Source: Candidatus Bathyarchaeota archaeon
GTDB lineage: Archaea > Thermoproteota > Bathyarchaeia > Bathyarchaeales > SOJC01
Assembly (NCBI GenBank): GCA_020341775.1
Contig: CP070835.1
Coordinates: forward strand, 1,246,229 to 1,310,228
DNA length: 64,000 bases
Direction: 5' to 3'
Shown here: positions 17,925-26,084 of the stretch, piece by piece
Layout: every line of letters starts with the position of its first letter
Position numbering within the stretch: position 1 is the stretch's first letter
Notes under the pieces: model-generated
The model's input: only the letters and a program-made list of their open reading frames with translations
Databases searched by the model: none
Told to the model about the DNA's origin: nothing
Translations under genes and position numbers: made by a program

Positions 17925-18581
17925 ATGTCAGAAAGATTTGCCAAACGATGGGAGGAAACCTCTAATCAACAACCGTTTACATCGCGGGTCAAAGAGGCAT
18001 TGAGACCACCAGGCCCCCTGAAGCCACGACTTGACTTGGCAATTCGACGCATCGAACTCCAAGTTCAAAGGCTTGATCAAGCCGGTGAACGTTTCTCAGA
18101 GCGGGACAAGAAAATTTTTGCCAGGATAGTTGACGCCTACACAAAACATGACATGGCCAGAGCAAATGTTTTCGCAAACGAGCTTGCTGAAATCAGAAAG
18201 ATGGAAAGAATGATAATGCATGGAAGACTTGCGCTTGAACAAATCGTATTGAGGTTGAGAACTGTTTCCGAACTAGGCGATATTGTAACCACGCTTGCAC
18301 CTGCTGTTGGTGTACTCCGAAGTGTAAAAACTGGAATGTCAGCAATATTTCCCGAGGCAGAAAGAGAACTTGGACAAATAGGAACACTATTGAACGGCAT
18401 AATAATTGACGCTGGACAAAGCACAGGATTATCAATAAACTTCGAGTCAGCAAACGAGGACGCTCAGAAGATCCTTTCAGAAGCATCATCAGTTGCAGAA
18501 CAGAAAATCAAGGAGAAATTTCCCGAACTACCCACAGGCATACCAGAAGTTGGAGAAAAGACTTCTACTGGTCCTACCTAA
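17925..18581 (+). CDS. ESCRT-III paralog without winged helix
   Basis: This 218-residue protein has the Snf7/CdvB core: a basic helix 1 (PLKPRLDLAIRRIELQVQRL), the RDKKIFARIVDAY block, helix 2 (ARANVFANELAEIRKMERM) and a region that ends in a proline motif (KFPELPTGIPE). That last motif resembles the MIM2 peptide bound by the Vps4 MIT domain. It lacks the C-terminal winged helix of the second paralog (19425-20300), so it resembles the CdvB1/B2-type filament subunits of Sulfolobus. The ATG follows a good Shine-Dalgarno site (TAGGAGGT). It is first in the four-gene operon. Confidence 0.88.
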   Translation: MSERFAKRWEETSNQQPFTSRVKEALRPPGPLKPRLDLAIRRIELQVQRLDQAGERFSERDKKIFARIVDAYTKHDMARANVFANELAEIRKMERMIMHGRLALEQIVLRLRTVSELGDIVTTLAPAVGVLRSVKTGMSAIFPEAERELGQIGTLLNGIIIDAGQSTGLSINFESANEDAQKILSEASSVAEQKIKEKFPELPTGIPEVGEKTSTGPT

Positions 18582-18607
18582 GCACTGCGAAAAAGCAGGT
18601 GATTACT

Positions 18608-19393
18608 ATGTCTGAATCAACATCCAACCTTTTTACCTATCTTGGCAAGCCAGTAAAAGATGAATATGGCCACATCATCGGCACAATGGCGTCTTTTCTA
18701 GTTACGCCTGGGGGTAGAATAAACGGAGTATTCATCGAACATGGAGATGGGCGCATTAAGCAATATTCAAGTGATCAAATAAAGACTGAAAACAACGAAG
18801 TTGTACTATTCTCTCCCCTCAAAATGCAAGCCAACAATTTCTGCAATCAAATACCACTCCTTTGGAGAAAAACACAAGCACTAAGAGACTTGAACGAAAA
18901 GAAGAAAATCCCCGAAGACATGTATGGCGACTTGTACTCGAGCTTTGAAGGCGCCCTAAATCAGCTCAAAGCAGAAGCAGAAGGCACAATTGGAGACGTT
19001 GAAAAAGAAATTGAAAGCTGCACTCTACTCGTCAGAGAGCTTAATTCTGCTTTGATCAACCTAGAAATTGAACGAGAAATAGGACAAGTCAATGAGGAAT
19101 CTTACCAGACTGCCATCGACATGGTGAAAGAAGGGCTGAAGCGAATCAATGCTGAAAAGAACGACTTCACTGCTTTGAAAAACAAACTGACTAACATGCT
19201 TCTTGGCGAAACGCAAGAGGAACCTGCAGAAGCAACGATTGAATCAGCTGCCGAAGAACAGGAGGAAACGGTCCTTGAGCCAATCAGCGAGTCCCTGGAC
19301 ACTTCACTTCCAGAACCCCCAGAATCCCCTGAACCTACAGGGGAATCCCCCGTTGTAGTGTACGTGAAAAACGCAGATCAACCAAGTCCATAA
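18608..19393 (+). CDS. cdvA: Cell division protein CdvA
   Basis: An N-terminal PRC-barrel-like domain (FTYLGKPVKDEYG, then VFIEHGDGRIKQYSSDQI) is followed by a long coiled coil (about 80-195). A Glu- and Pro-rich tail carries near its end VVVYVKN. In Sulfolobus a short C-terminal strand of CdvA (the E3B peptide) binds the winged helix of CdvB, and this segment is a good candidate for it. CdvA binds membrane and DNA and recruits ESCRT-III to mid-cell. An in-frame GTG at 18599 exists, but the ATG at 18608 is better spaced from AGGTGAT. Confidence 0.9.
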   Translation: MSESTSNLFTYLGKPVKDEYGHIIGTMASFLVTPGGRINGVFIEHGDGRIKQYSSDQIKTENNEVVLFSPLKMQANNFCNQIPLLWRKTQALRDLNEKKKIPEDMYGDLYSSFEGALNQLKAEAEGTIGDVEKEIESCTLLVRELNSALINLEIEREIGQVNEESYQTAIDMVKEGLKRINAEKNDFTALKNKLTNMLLGETQEEPAEATIESAAEEQEETVLEPISESLDTSLPEPPESPEPTGESPVVVYVKNADQPSP

Positions 19394-19424
19394 AACACGA
19401 AAAGGCGGGCGGAGGGACAGACAC

Positions 19425-20300
19425 ATTCGGTTTTTCAATTCACAACCTCCACCCCTCAACGACACCATCGTGATGTCTATTCGAAAACTTAAGATCCAGC
19501 ATTCCAAACTGGAACAAGTTCACATAAGACTTCGTGAGAGAGACAAAACTCTCTTTCGAGCATGTACTTTTGCACTAGAGAAAAATAACAACGCTCGCGC
19601 AACAATGTGCGCCAACGAAATTGCAGAGGTCCGAAAATTAATAAACTTGCTTTCCCAGACACAAATTGCGATTGAAAGGATAATTCTTAGACTGGAAACG
19701 ATCAAAGAACTCAGTACATTAATGATTGACCTCAAACCAGCGTTGAGCGCTCTCAAGAATGTCACAGCCAACTTAACTAACATAATGCCTGACGTTGCAT
19801 ATGAACTAAGCAAAGTCAACCAGGGCATACAGGACACACTCACTGTAACCAAGCTTTCATCTGAGACGCCACAAATCCTACGCACCAACCTCAAAACCCC
19901 TGGAGCACACGCCATCCTCAAAGAAGTTAATTCCGTTTTAGAGCAGAGATTGATTGACCAACTTCCCGAACCGCCCGTCTCGGAGGCTATGTCTGAAACA
20001 GAACCCGAACAACTGAAAAAGATGGTTGCTTTGGCTGTTGGCTGTCCCGAATCCAGCCAAAACGAAAAGAAGGAAACTGCTGAAGCATTCCTCTCTATAA
20101 AGGACTTGAAAATGCAAAGTATCTCCCTCAGGATTCAGCATTCCGAATCCCTTGAAGAAGATTTATTGGAGTATATTAAAAAATGCAAAGGCCAAATAGA
20201 CATGACAGACTGTGCATTGAAACTGAAAATTCCTCCAAACGAAGTGAAGAAAACACTCGAAAATCTCAATGCCAAAGGCAAAATAATTCTTGAAACGTGA
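19425..20300 (+). CDS. cdvB: Cell division protein CdvB (ESCRT-III with winged helix)
   Basis: The core matches the first paralog (RERDKTLFRACTFALEKN, ARATMCANEIAEVRKL). It is followed by a MIM2-like proline motif (DQLPEPPVSE) and a C-terminal winged helix (EDLLEYIKKCKGQIDMTDCA, then LNAKGKIILE) expected to bind CdvA. The usual start call would be GTG at 19470, but that removes half of helix 1 and has no Shine-Dalgarno site. The open frame extends upstream to an ATT at 19425 placed 8 nt after GGAGGG. The extra residues (FFNSQPPPLND) align with the PPGPLKPRL region of the paralog. An ATT start is therefore proposed. The filament is remodelled by CdvC. Confidence 0.85.
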   Translation: MRFFNSQPPPLNDTIVMSIRKLKIQHSKLEQVHIRLRERDKTLFRACTFALEKNNNARATMCANEIAEVRKLINLLSQTQIAIERIILRLETIKELSTLMIDLKPALSALKNVTANLTNIMPDVAYELSKVNQGIQDTLTVTKLSSETPQILRTNLKTPGAHAILKEVNSVLEQRLIDQLPEPPVSEAMSETEPEQLKKMVALAVGCPESSQNEKKETAEAFLSIKDLKMQSISLRIQHSESLEEDLLEYIKKCKGQIDMTDCALKLKIPPNEVKKTLENLNAKGKIILET

Positions 20301-20306
20301 TAGGAA

Positions 20307-21467
20307 ATGAGTGCATCTCAAGAACTTGAAAAAGCAGCGACGAATTATGCGTCTGAAGCTGTTAGGCTAGATAAACAAGGTTCACGTGGAATGGCCATCA
20401 CCATGTATCAAAGAGCCATTGAAACTTTACTAAAGATAGTGCATTTGTATCCTGACTATGGATTAAACAAAGTCTACATCCAGCGAGCAATGGCATATCA
20501 AGAAAGAGTCAAAGTGTTACAAGGCGGCTTGCCTCTTGAATCGGACTTAGAGAAGACTGCACCAGATGCAACAACGCCTGAAGAACCTGGAAAAGCCACA
20601 TATGACGAGTTGATCATGCAGGAGAAACCCAATGTAAAGTGGCCAGAAGTTATCGGTCTGGAACCTGGAAAAAAAGCTATCAAAGAAGCTATTGTATATC
20701 CCGTTCAAAGACCGGACCTGTTTCCGCTCGGGTGGCCTCGAGGAATCCTCCTTTTTGGCCCTCCTGGATGTGGAAAGACTTTGCTGGCAGCTGCTGTGGC
20801 CACTGAAATCGACGCCAACTTCATCTCAGTAGATGCTGCTTCGATAATGTCCAAGTGGCTTGGAGAAGCAGAGAAAAATGTCGCAAGGCTTTTTGGGTCC
20901 GCCAGGAAATCCGCTACTAATGGAAAGCCTGCAATCGTTTTCATTGATGAATTAGATTCCCTAATGGGAAGACATTCCACTGAGGTTGGCGGCGAGGTTC
21001 GCGTGCGAAATCAGTTTCTCAAGGAAATGGATGGGATAATAGACAAAGGCAAGAAACTGCATGCTTATGTAATTGGCGCGACGAATCGTCCTTGGGATCT
21101 GGATTGGCCATTTATCAGAAGATTTCAGAAGAGGATAATTGTTCCGTTGCCTGACCATCATTCAAGGCTACAGATGTTCAAACTTTACACAAGCAATTTG
21201 AATCTGAATCCCAACATGAGCTTGCATGAGCTAGCACGGCTTTCAGAAGGATTTTCAGGCAGTGACATCAAAGACTGCTGCCAGTCAGCGTATTTACGTG
21301 TTATCGGCGAGTTCTTTGAATCCGGAAGAGCAAACGATGCGAAGGCTCAGCCTAGACCTGTAACTATGGGCGATTTCCGGCAGATCCTCGAAGACCGAAA
21401 GCCAAGTGTGTCGCTCGATATGGTTGCATCCTACACAAAATGGTTTGACGCTTTCAAAGCGCTTTAG
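20307..21467 (+). CDS. cdvC: CdvC / Vps4-type AAA ATPase
   Basis: An N-terminal MIT domain (about 5-75) binds MIM motifs on ESCRT-III. A single AAA module follows, with Walker A GPPGCGKT (151-158), pore loop SKWLGEAEK, Walker B IVFIDELDS (210-218), sensor ATNRPWDLD and arginine residues RR at 271-272. The C-terminal helix of Vps4 proteins is recognisable (DMVASYTKWFDAF). It disassembles ESCRT-III filaments during division. Length (386) is normal for archaeal CdvC. The start lies 6 bp after the cdvB stop. Confidence 0.96.
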   Translation: MSASQELEKAATNYASEAVRLDKQGSRGMAITMYQRAIETLLKIVHLYPDYGLNKVYIQRAMAYQERVKVLQGGLPLESDLEKTAPDATTPEEPGKATYDELIMQEKPNVKWPEVIGLEPGKKAIKEAIVYPVQRPDLFPLGWPRGILLFGPPGCGKTLLAAAVATEIDANFISVDAASIMSKWLGEAEKNVARLFGSARKSATNGKPAIVFIDELDSLMGRHSTEVGGEVRVRNQFLKEMDGIIDKGKKLHAYVIGATNRPWDLDWPFIRRFQKRIIVPLPDHHSRLQMFKLYTSNLNLNPNMSLHELARLSEGFSGSDIKDCCQSAYLRVIGEFFESGRANDAKAQPRPVTMGDFRQILEDRKPSVSLDMVASYTKWFDAFKAL

Positions 21468-21587
21468 TAATGATCAATGGCTTAAAGGCCGCGGAAAGAT
21501 TTGAAGAAATTTGCACCTTACGCCTTATTAGTAAGATGAAACCTCCTATCTCCCTTCAGCAAAGCTCTTCAAATCCCGAAAAGGCCT

Positions 21588-22109
21588 TCAAATCCCACTT
21601 TTTTTCTCGATAATTCCCACTAGTTTCTCCGGCTCTTCAAGAATGTCGACCACTGGTATGCCCAGCTTTGTGGCTGTGGAAGCTGCAGGACCAGTCAAAG
21701 CAATAATGGATTTGAACTGCTTCAACGTTTCGACAGCTTCACTATATGCCTTAATAGATAGAATCTTCGGCAATTTTGGAGCGTTCTTCATTAGACTCCT
21801 AAAGCCTTCAATAATGATGAAATCAACATTGTTTCTGCAATATTGAGTTATTTCTCGAAGGTCAAATTTTGTGGTGTCAATTTTCCTTATAATTCCAAGT
21901 TCTCCTCGAGCCACCGATACTACTGGATTTGCTCCCGCTTTCGCATGACGCCAAGTGTCTTTTCCAGCAGTGTCGAGTGAGAACCTTTTTTCGGAAATGT
22001 GCTTTGCGGTGGCCACTCGGTGTCCTCGCGCAGTCAAGCCTTTAACTATGGCCTCTACTGTCGTTGTTTTGCCTGATTTCTTGCTTCCGATGACCGCTAT
22101 GATCTTCAT
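21588..22109 (-). CDS. mobB: Molybdopterin-guanine dinucleotide biosynthesis protein B
   Basis: This is a P-loop GTPase-like protein that assists MobA in adding GMP to molybdopterin. The P-loop is GSKKSGKTT near the N-terminus, followed by the MobB blocks AKHISEKRFSLDTAGKDTWR and VDFIIIEGFRS. An upstream ATG at 22133 adds eight residues, but family members begin at the strand before the P-loop, so 22109 is preferred. Length (173 residues) is typical. No molybdoenzyme gene is in the window. A tungsten or molybdenum formylmethanofuran dehydrogenase elsewhere would fit the Ftr genes here. Confidence 0.9.
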   Translation of the reverse strand: MKIIAVIGSKKSGKTTTVEAIVKGLTARGHRVATAKHISEKRFSLDTAGKDTWRHAKAGANPVVSVARGELGIIRKIDTTKFDLREITQYCRNNVDFIIIEGFRSLMKNAPKLPKILSIKAYSEAVETLKQFKSIIALTGPAASTATKLGIPVVDILEEPEKLVGIIEKKSGI

Positions 22110-22176
22110 AGACGAATCACAACATTGTTGCATCTAAGAAGAAGTGTTGACGAATAAACTTTTATGCAAAAACTGG

Positions 22177-23133
22177 TTATGGACGGTAACCGTTTAGAAC
22201 GCTTACTGCTAAAACCGAAGCCACGATGTCAGCTGTTGTCCCCGGATTATATTGGTTGGCTGATCTGCGTAGTTCCTTATCAAAGGAAAAAAGCATATCT
22301 CTACCATAGTTTGTGGTAGAGCCACCAGCCTTCAATACTTGGCTTGCCTTTTCAGAAATCTTCTGCGCTTTCTTCAAACCTGCTTTTCTAGCAATAAGGC
22401 TGTCAGGAGCCACAGATAGGAGTTTGAGAAAAGTATGGACAATGGCAGTGTTCAGATTGCCTGTTTGCTCAAGCTGCTGAGTAAGAAACGGAAAGCCAAT
22501 TTCAAAAGTCAGAGGATAGTTCTCTGTCCACTCCTTAGACACAGAATCGTAAGGCGTTGACATTCTGAAAATGTCGTATAGAGTTACCTTTTTTGCTAAA
22601 ATCGTCTCCTTTGACTTTGGGTCATTAACGTCAAGAGCTGGGGTCTTATTACTTAGACCGCCTGGGCTTGCTAACTTGATGGCTTCGTAAACTGCCACAG
22701 CGTCGGATGGTGTTGTAAACTCTACAACTGGTTTGATGTTTCTTCGAAGCTCTGATATAGAAAACTGGTCGTTGTTTGCCAAAGTAATTCCAGATGCGAC
22801 TGCAATAGGTGAAAGAAGCAGGATTGTGCCCAAGATGGTGTTGCCTCCACGTTGCCACGCGTTGACACTCATCACTTCATCTCTTATTATCTCCCCAAGG
22901 CCTGTCTCGTCGTGCTCGATCTTTCCTTCTGATATTTGAATGCCCCGCTGTGCAGCGGTCGCGAAATAAGGTTCAACAGCTACGGCAGATGCTAAGAAAT
23001 GTTCAAAACGTGTATTCTGAAAGCCCTCTGTTCGATTGACATTTCCAGGTTTATTGGCGCTGGCTTCCAGAAGAATAGCTAATTGGAGGCAGCTTGAAAC
23101 ATATTTCGCCTTTCTGAGAAACGGTTGGTGCAA
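22177..23133 (-). CDS. CitG/MdcB-like triphosphoribosyl-dephospho-CoA synthase family protein
   Basis: The family transfers dephospho-CoA to ATP to make the prosthetic group precursor of citrate or malonate lyase. Archaeal members have no assigned role because those lyases are usually absent. Signature blocks are LEASANKPGNVNR, the ETGLGEIIRD region, RGGNTILGTILLLSP and DMLFSFDKELR. A longer frame to 23244 would add a spurious hydrophobic N-terminus and overlap the divergent gene. The TTG at 23133 sits 7 nt after AGAGG and starts the conserved region, so it is chosen (318 residues). Confidence 0.82.
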   Translation of the reverse strand: MHQPFLRKAKYVSSCLQLAILLEASANKPGNVNRTEGFQNTRFEHFLASAVAVEPYFATAAQRGIQISEGKIEHDETGLGEIIRDEVMSVNAWQRGGNTILGTILLLSPIAVASGITLANNDQFSISELRRNIKPVVEFTTPSDAVAVYEAIKLASPGGLSNKTPALDVNDPKSKETILAKKVTLYDIFRMSTPYDSVSKEWTENYPLTFEIGFPFLTQQLEQTGNLNTAIVHTFLKLLSVAPDSLIARKAGLKKAQKISEKASQVLKAGGSTTNYGRDMLFSFDKELRRSANQYNPGTTADIVASVLAVSVLNGYRP

Positions 23134-23223
23134 TGAAAATCCTCTGTAATGAAATAGGAGAAGTTTTATTAACATTATGTATAGAACTACACAGCCGAGC
23201 AAAAGGCTACACAAGGTGTTGTA

Positions 23224-23928
23224 ATGAAAGTTTCTCCAATGCATGTTGCTCTAATTAGCGTTTTTGCAGCCTTGCAAGCTGTTTTATCAACTCTTCCATT
23301 CACTATCACTGTTGGTGTTGAGGGCCAAATAACTTTAGGTCTCATTGGTGGAGCGATCATAGGCGTCCTTCTTGGACCGGTGATAGGTGGTTCAGCGGTG
23401 TTAATTGGATCCTTTATAGGAGTTTTCTTGAATCCTGCGGGGGCACTTCTAGGCGTCTTCACTGTGATTCCGCCCTTTTTAGGCTCTGTTGGAGCGGGTT
23501 GTGTGAAGATTAGAAAGGGCTACATCGCATGTGGGATAATAGTTGCTGCACTCCTCATATTTTATGCACACTCAGTGGGGCGTGAAGTGTTTGCTTATCC
23601 TTGGCTTTATATTGTTGGGGCGGTTGTGGCGCTCTCCCCGCTTGCGCACATTGCTGGCTCTTCCTTCAACTCAAAAAGACTTGCGAAACCAGTATTTGGC
23701 ATTGTAGTAGCCTCTTTTGTAGGAGTCTTAACTGATGGGATGGTGGGTAGTAGCATTGCGATGTGGTACTTCTCAGGATTACTCTCTTCAGAAATATGGC
23801 TGTCAATAATGTTCATTTATCCTATAGAAAGGATATTTGCTTTGGTTATTACGTCGTTAATCGCCATACCTGTCTACTACGGTTTGAAAACATCTGGACT
23901 GACTGAATTTATTCCAGAGAACATATAG
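23224..23928 (+). CDS. Integral membrane protein, ECF-transporter S-component-like
   Basis: This 234-residue protein has about six hydrophobic segments. The N-terminal part (VALISVFAALQAVLSTLPF, then GQITLGLIGGAIIGVLLGP) is typical of substrate-binding S components of vitamin ECF transporters. The substrate cannot be read from sequence, and no EcfA/EcfT genes are adjacent. Such proteins often share an energising module encoded elsewhere. It is divergent from the CitG-family gene, with a 90-bp AT-rich control region between the two chosen starts. A different small-molecule permease remains possible. Confidence 0.7.
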   Translation: MKVSPMHVALISVFAALQAVLSTLPFTITVGVEGQITLGLIGGAIIGVLLGPVIGGSAVLIGSFIGVFLNPAGALLGVFTVIPPFLGSVGAGCVKIRKGYIACGIIVAALLIFYAHSVGREVFAYPWLYIVGAVVALSPLAHIAGSSFNSKRLAKPVFGIVVASFVGVLTDGMVGSSIAMWYFSGLLSSEIWLSIMFIYPIERIFALVITSLIAIPVYYGLKTSGLTEFIPENI

Positions 23929-23960
23929 GATTAACTTGCTCCATATAGTTTCTGACAAGG

Positions 23961-24974
23961 ATGATGAAAGCTCGAGAAGGCGATTTAATAGAAGCTAGTC
24001 AGGTAGTCTTCGATGTTAAAGGACTAGTTCACCCTCATAATAGAATTATCGCTTTTCCCAGATACATTCCAGACATGCACGGAAATCGGAAGCTGAAAGG
24101 CATAACATATAGTAAAATTTATGCGCTTTCAGAGCGCTACAGATTTCTGGAAAAAAGGCTTCCACAATATTTAGTCTTCGATCCTGTTTTGGGTGACCAC
24201 CTATGTGAAGTTCCAGTGGAAGACATTGAACATCATTACGATCCTATCAAACGTCTCCAAGAGCTCCGCAAGTGCAGTGAGTTGGATACGATTGAGTCAA
24301 ACATGCTAGCTCTCACTAAATTTCTCAAGCGAAACTCATGTCTTCCCTGGAATAAGTTTGGAATTTCTGGTTCACTCTTAGTCCAACTGCACAATGAGAA
24401 ATCAGATTTAGACCTAATAGTCTACGGAGAAAAGGCTTGTGCCAGAGTCTACGACGTCTTGAAATTGGCTAAGAGAGAAGGAAACAATAAATTGAAGTCA
24501 TATGAGTTGGAAGGGCTAAAAACTCTATACGATTTCCGGTCGCAGGACACAAAAATGTCTTTCGAAGACTTTTTTGCTGTGGAGCAGAGAAAAGCATTGC
24601 AGGGGAAATTTGAGTGGTGCGACTTCTATGTCCGATGTGTGAAGGACTGGAGCGAGATTGACGAACGGTATGGAGATGTTGTTTACAAATCCATTGGATA
24701 TGCGAAGATAAAAGCGACAGTTTCTGATGATTCGGAAGCGATATTTACGCCGTGTCGTTACCTTGTTGACAACGTGCAAGTGTTTGAGGGGACAAGTAGG
24801 GGAGTTGTGGCAGAGATTGTGTCTTTTCGTGGACGATTCTGTGAACAGGCTCAGACAGGCGAATGTGTGGTTGCGCAGGGAAAGGTTGAACGGGTGCAAA
24901 AGAGAAGCGGAGATTCTCACTTTAGACTTCTTTTAGGAAGCCGACCGGAAGACTTCATTGTGTTGGCGAGGTGA
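23961..24974 (+). CDS. Predicted nucleotidyltransferase, first of a tandem pair
   Basis: The middle of this 337-residue protein carries the minimal nucleotidyltransferase motif: FGISGSLLVQLHNEKSDLDL, i.e. the GS loop followed by DxD. An N-terminal domain (VHPHNRIIAFPRYIPD) and a C-terminal domain of predicted strands flank it. It is paralogous to the next gene (24982-26034) along its whole length: both share the PxxRxI start, the PQYL block and the late GxVERVQ/GKLEHV block. This fits the archaeal group I remember as COG2413. The nucleotide acceptor is unknown. The two genes are 7 bp apart and surely co-transcribed. Confidence 0.8.
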   Translation: MMKAREGDLIEASQVVFDVKGLVHPHNRIIAFPRYIPDMHGNRKLKGITYSKIYALSERYRFLEKRLPQYLVFDPVLGDHLCEVPVEDIEHHYDPIKRLQELRKCSELDTIESNMLALTKFLKRNSCLPWNKFGISGSLLVQLHNEKSDLDLIVYGEKACARVYDVLKLAKREGNNKLKSYELEGLKTLYDFRSQDTKMSFEDFFAVEQRKALQGKFEWCDFYVRCVKDWSEIDERYGDVVYKSIGYAKIKATVSDDSEAIFTPCRYLVDNVQVFEGTSRGVVAEIVSFRGRFCEQAQTGECVVAQGKVERVQKRSGDSHFRLLLGSRPEDFIVLAR

Positions 24975-24981
24975 ATAGTGC

Positions 24982-26034
24982 TTGGATGACCGAAATTTTA
25001 GAGACCGAGACTTCTTAAGCACTGAAGAGGGCTTTATGTTTTGCGTGGTGGGTCCGTATCACCCTGCTGATCGAGTGATAAGCTATCTAAAATATTCGCC
25101 TAACCAAGCTGGTGATTGGCGAAGAGGAGAAGATCGGTTCAAACGCGTGATGAGAGTTTATACGATTTCTAACCTACTAGAAACATTTGACCTCTTGAGA
25201 AATAAAGCTCCACAATACTTGTATTATTCCACGACCTACGACGTTGAACTTACAGCTGTTCCACGAGAAAACGTTGTTACGCACTTTAAGCCAGAAGAAA
25301 AATTAGTTGGGCTTATTGAAGGAGATCAGCTCGACTCGTTGCAAGGAAAAGTTGTGGATTTCGTGTCCCTGCTGTCTAGATTGAGCGGTGTTCCTATTTC
25401 GGCATTCGGTGTAACGGGCTCGGTGCTTCTGGATATTCACACTCCTTCCTTTTCCGACATGGACGTCACAGTGTATGGAGTAGCGAATAGCTTCGCGGTG
25501 AAGCGGGCTTTAACAGAGCTCCGATGGGGTTCAGAGTCGAATATTAAACGTTTCAATGAGGAGAAGCTTGCAGAATGGGCTGCGAGTAAGATGCAAAATC
25601 ACCCTCTTAATCTAGCTGAAGCGATGCGAATCTATAAACGGAAGTGGAACATGGGCACGTTTGACCGTACTTTTTTTTCGGTGCATCCTGTTAAACTGGA
25701 AGGAGAGCTGGCTGAGGAATATGGGGACAAAATGTTCATTCCCGATGGAGTGGTCACCATATGTGCAGTTGTTGATGATGATCGAGATAGCATCTTCTTG
25801 CCTGCCACTTATAAAGTTAGAGAAGTTAAGATGGAAGAAGAATTGCAGACCCGCATCGAAGAGGTTGTTACTTATGAGGGGATTTATGATAGTCTTGCCA
25901 CAAAAGGAGAAGTAATAGAAGCTCGAGGGAAGCTCGAACATGTTATTGACAGAGTAGCCAATAAGATGTACGACAGAGTTCTCGTAGGCTCATTAGAGGG
26001 AAAAGGCAGGGAATTCATAAAACCTCGTGATTGA
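24982..26034 (+). CDS. Predicted nucleotidyltransferase, second of a tandem pair
   Basis: This 350-residue paralog of the preceding gene has the catalytic core FGVTGSVLLDIHTPSFSDMD, with a GS loop and the DxD read as DMDVTVYG. The N-terminal block YHPADRVISYLKYSP matches the first copy. A TTG start at 24982 lies some 8-10 nt after GCGAGGTGA. The two copies have diverged strongly, suggesting separate substrates or a heterodimer. I do not know the product. Possible roles are RNA or protein nucleotidylation or toxin-like modification, without evidence to choose. Confidence 0.8.
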   Translation: MDDRNFRDRDFLSTEEGFMFCVVGPYHPADRVISYLKYSPNQAGDWRRGEDRFKRVMRVYTISNLLETFDLLRNKAPQYLYYSTTYDVELTAVPRENVVTHFKPEEKLVGLIEGDQLDSLQGKVVDFVSLLSRLSGVPISAFGVTGSVLLDIHTPSFSDMDVTVYGVANSFAVKRALTELRWGSESNIKRFNEEKLAEWAASKMQNHPLNLAEAMRIYKRKWNMGTFDRTFFSVHPVKLEGELAEEYGDKMFIPDGVVTICAVVDDDRDSIFLPATYKVREVKMEEELQTRIEEVVTYEGIYDSLATKGEVIEARGKLEHVIDRVANKMYDRVLVGSLEGKGREFIKPRD

Positions 26035-26084
26035 GAAGATTCTTCGGGAGCCACTCCTTTTCGAAAGTTTGTTGGTGACTCGGT

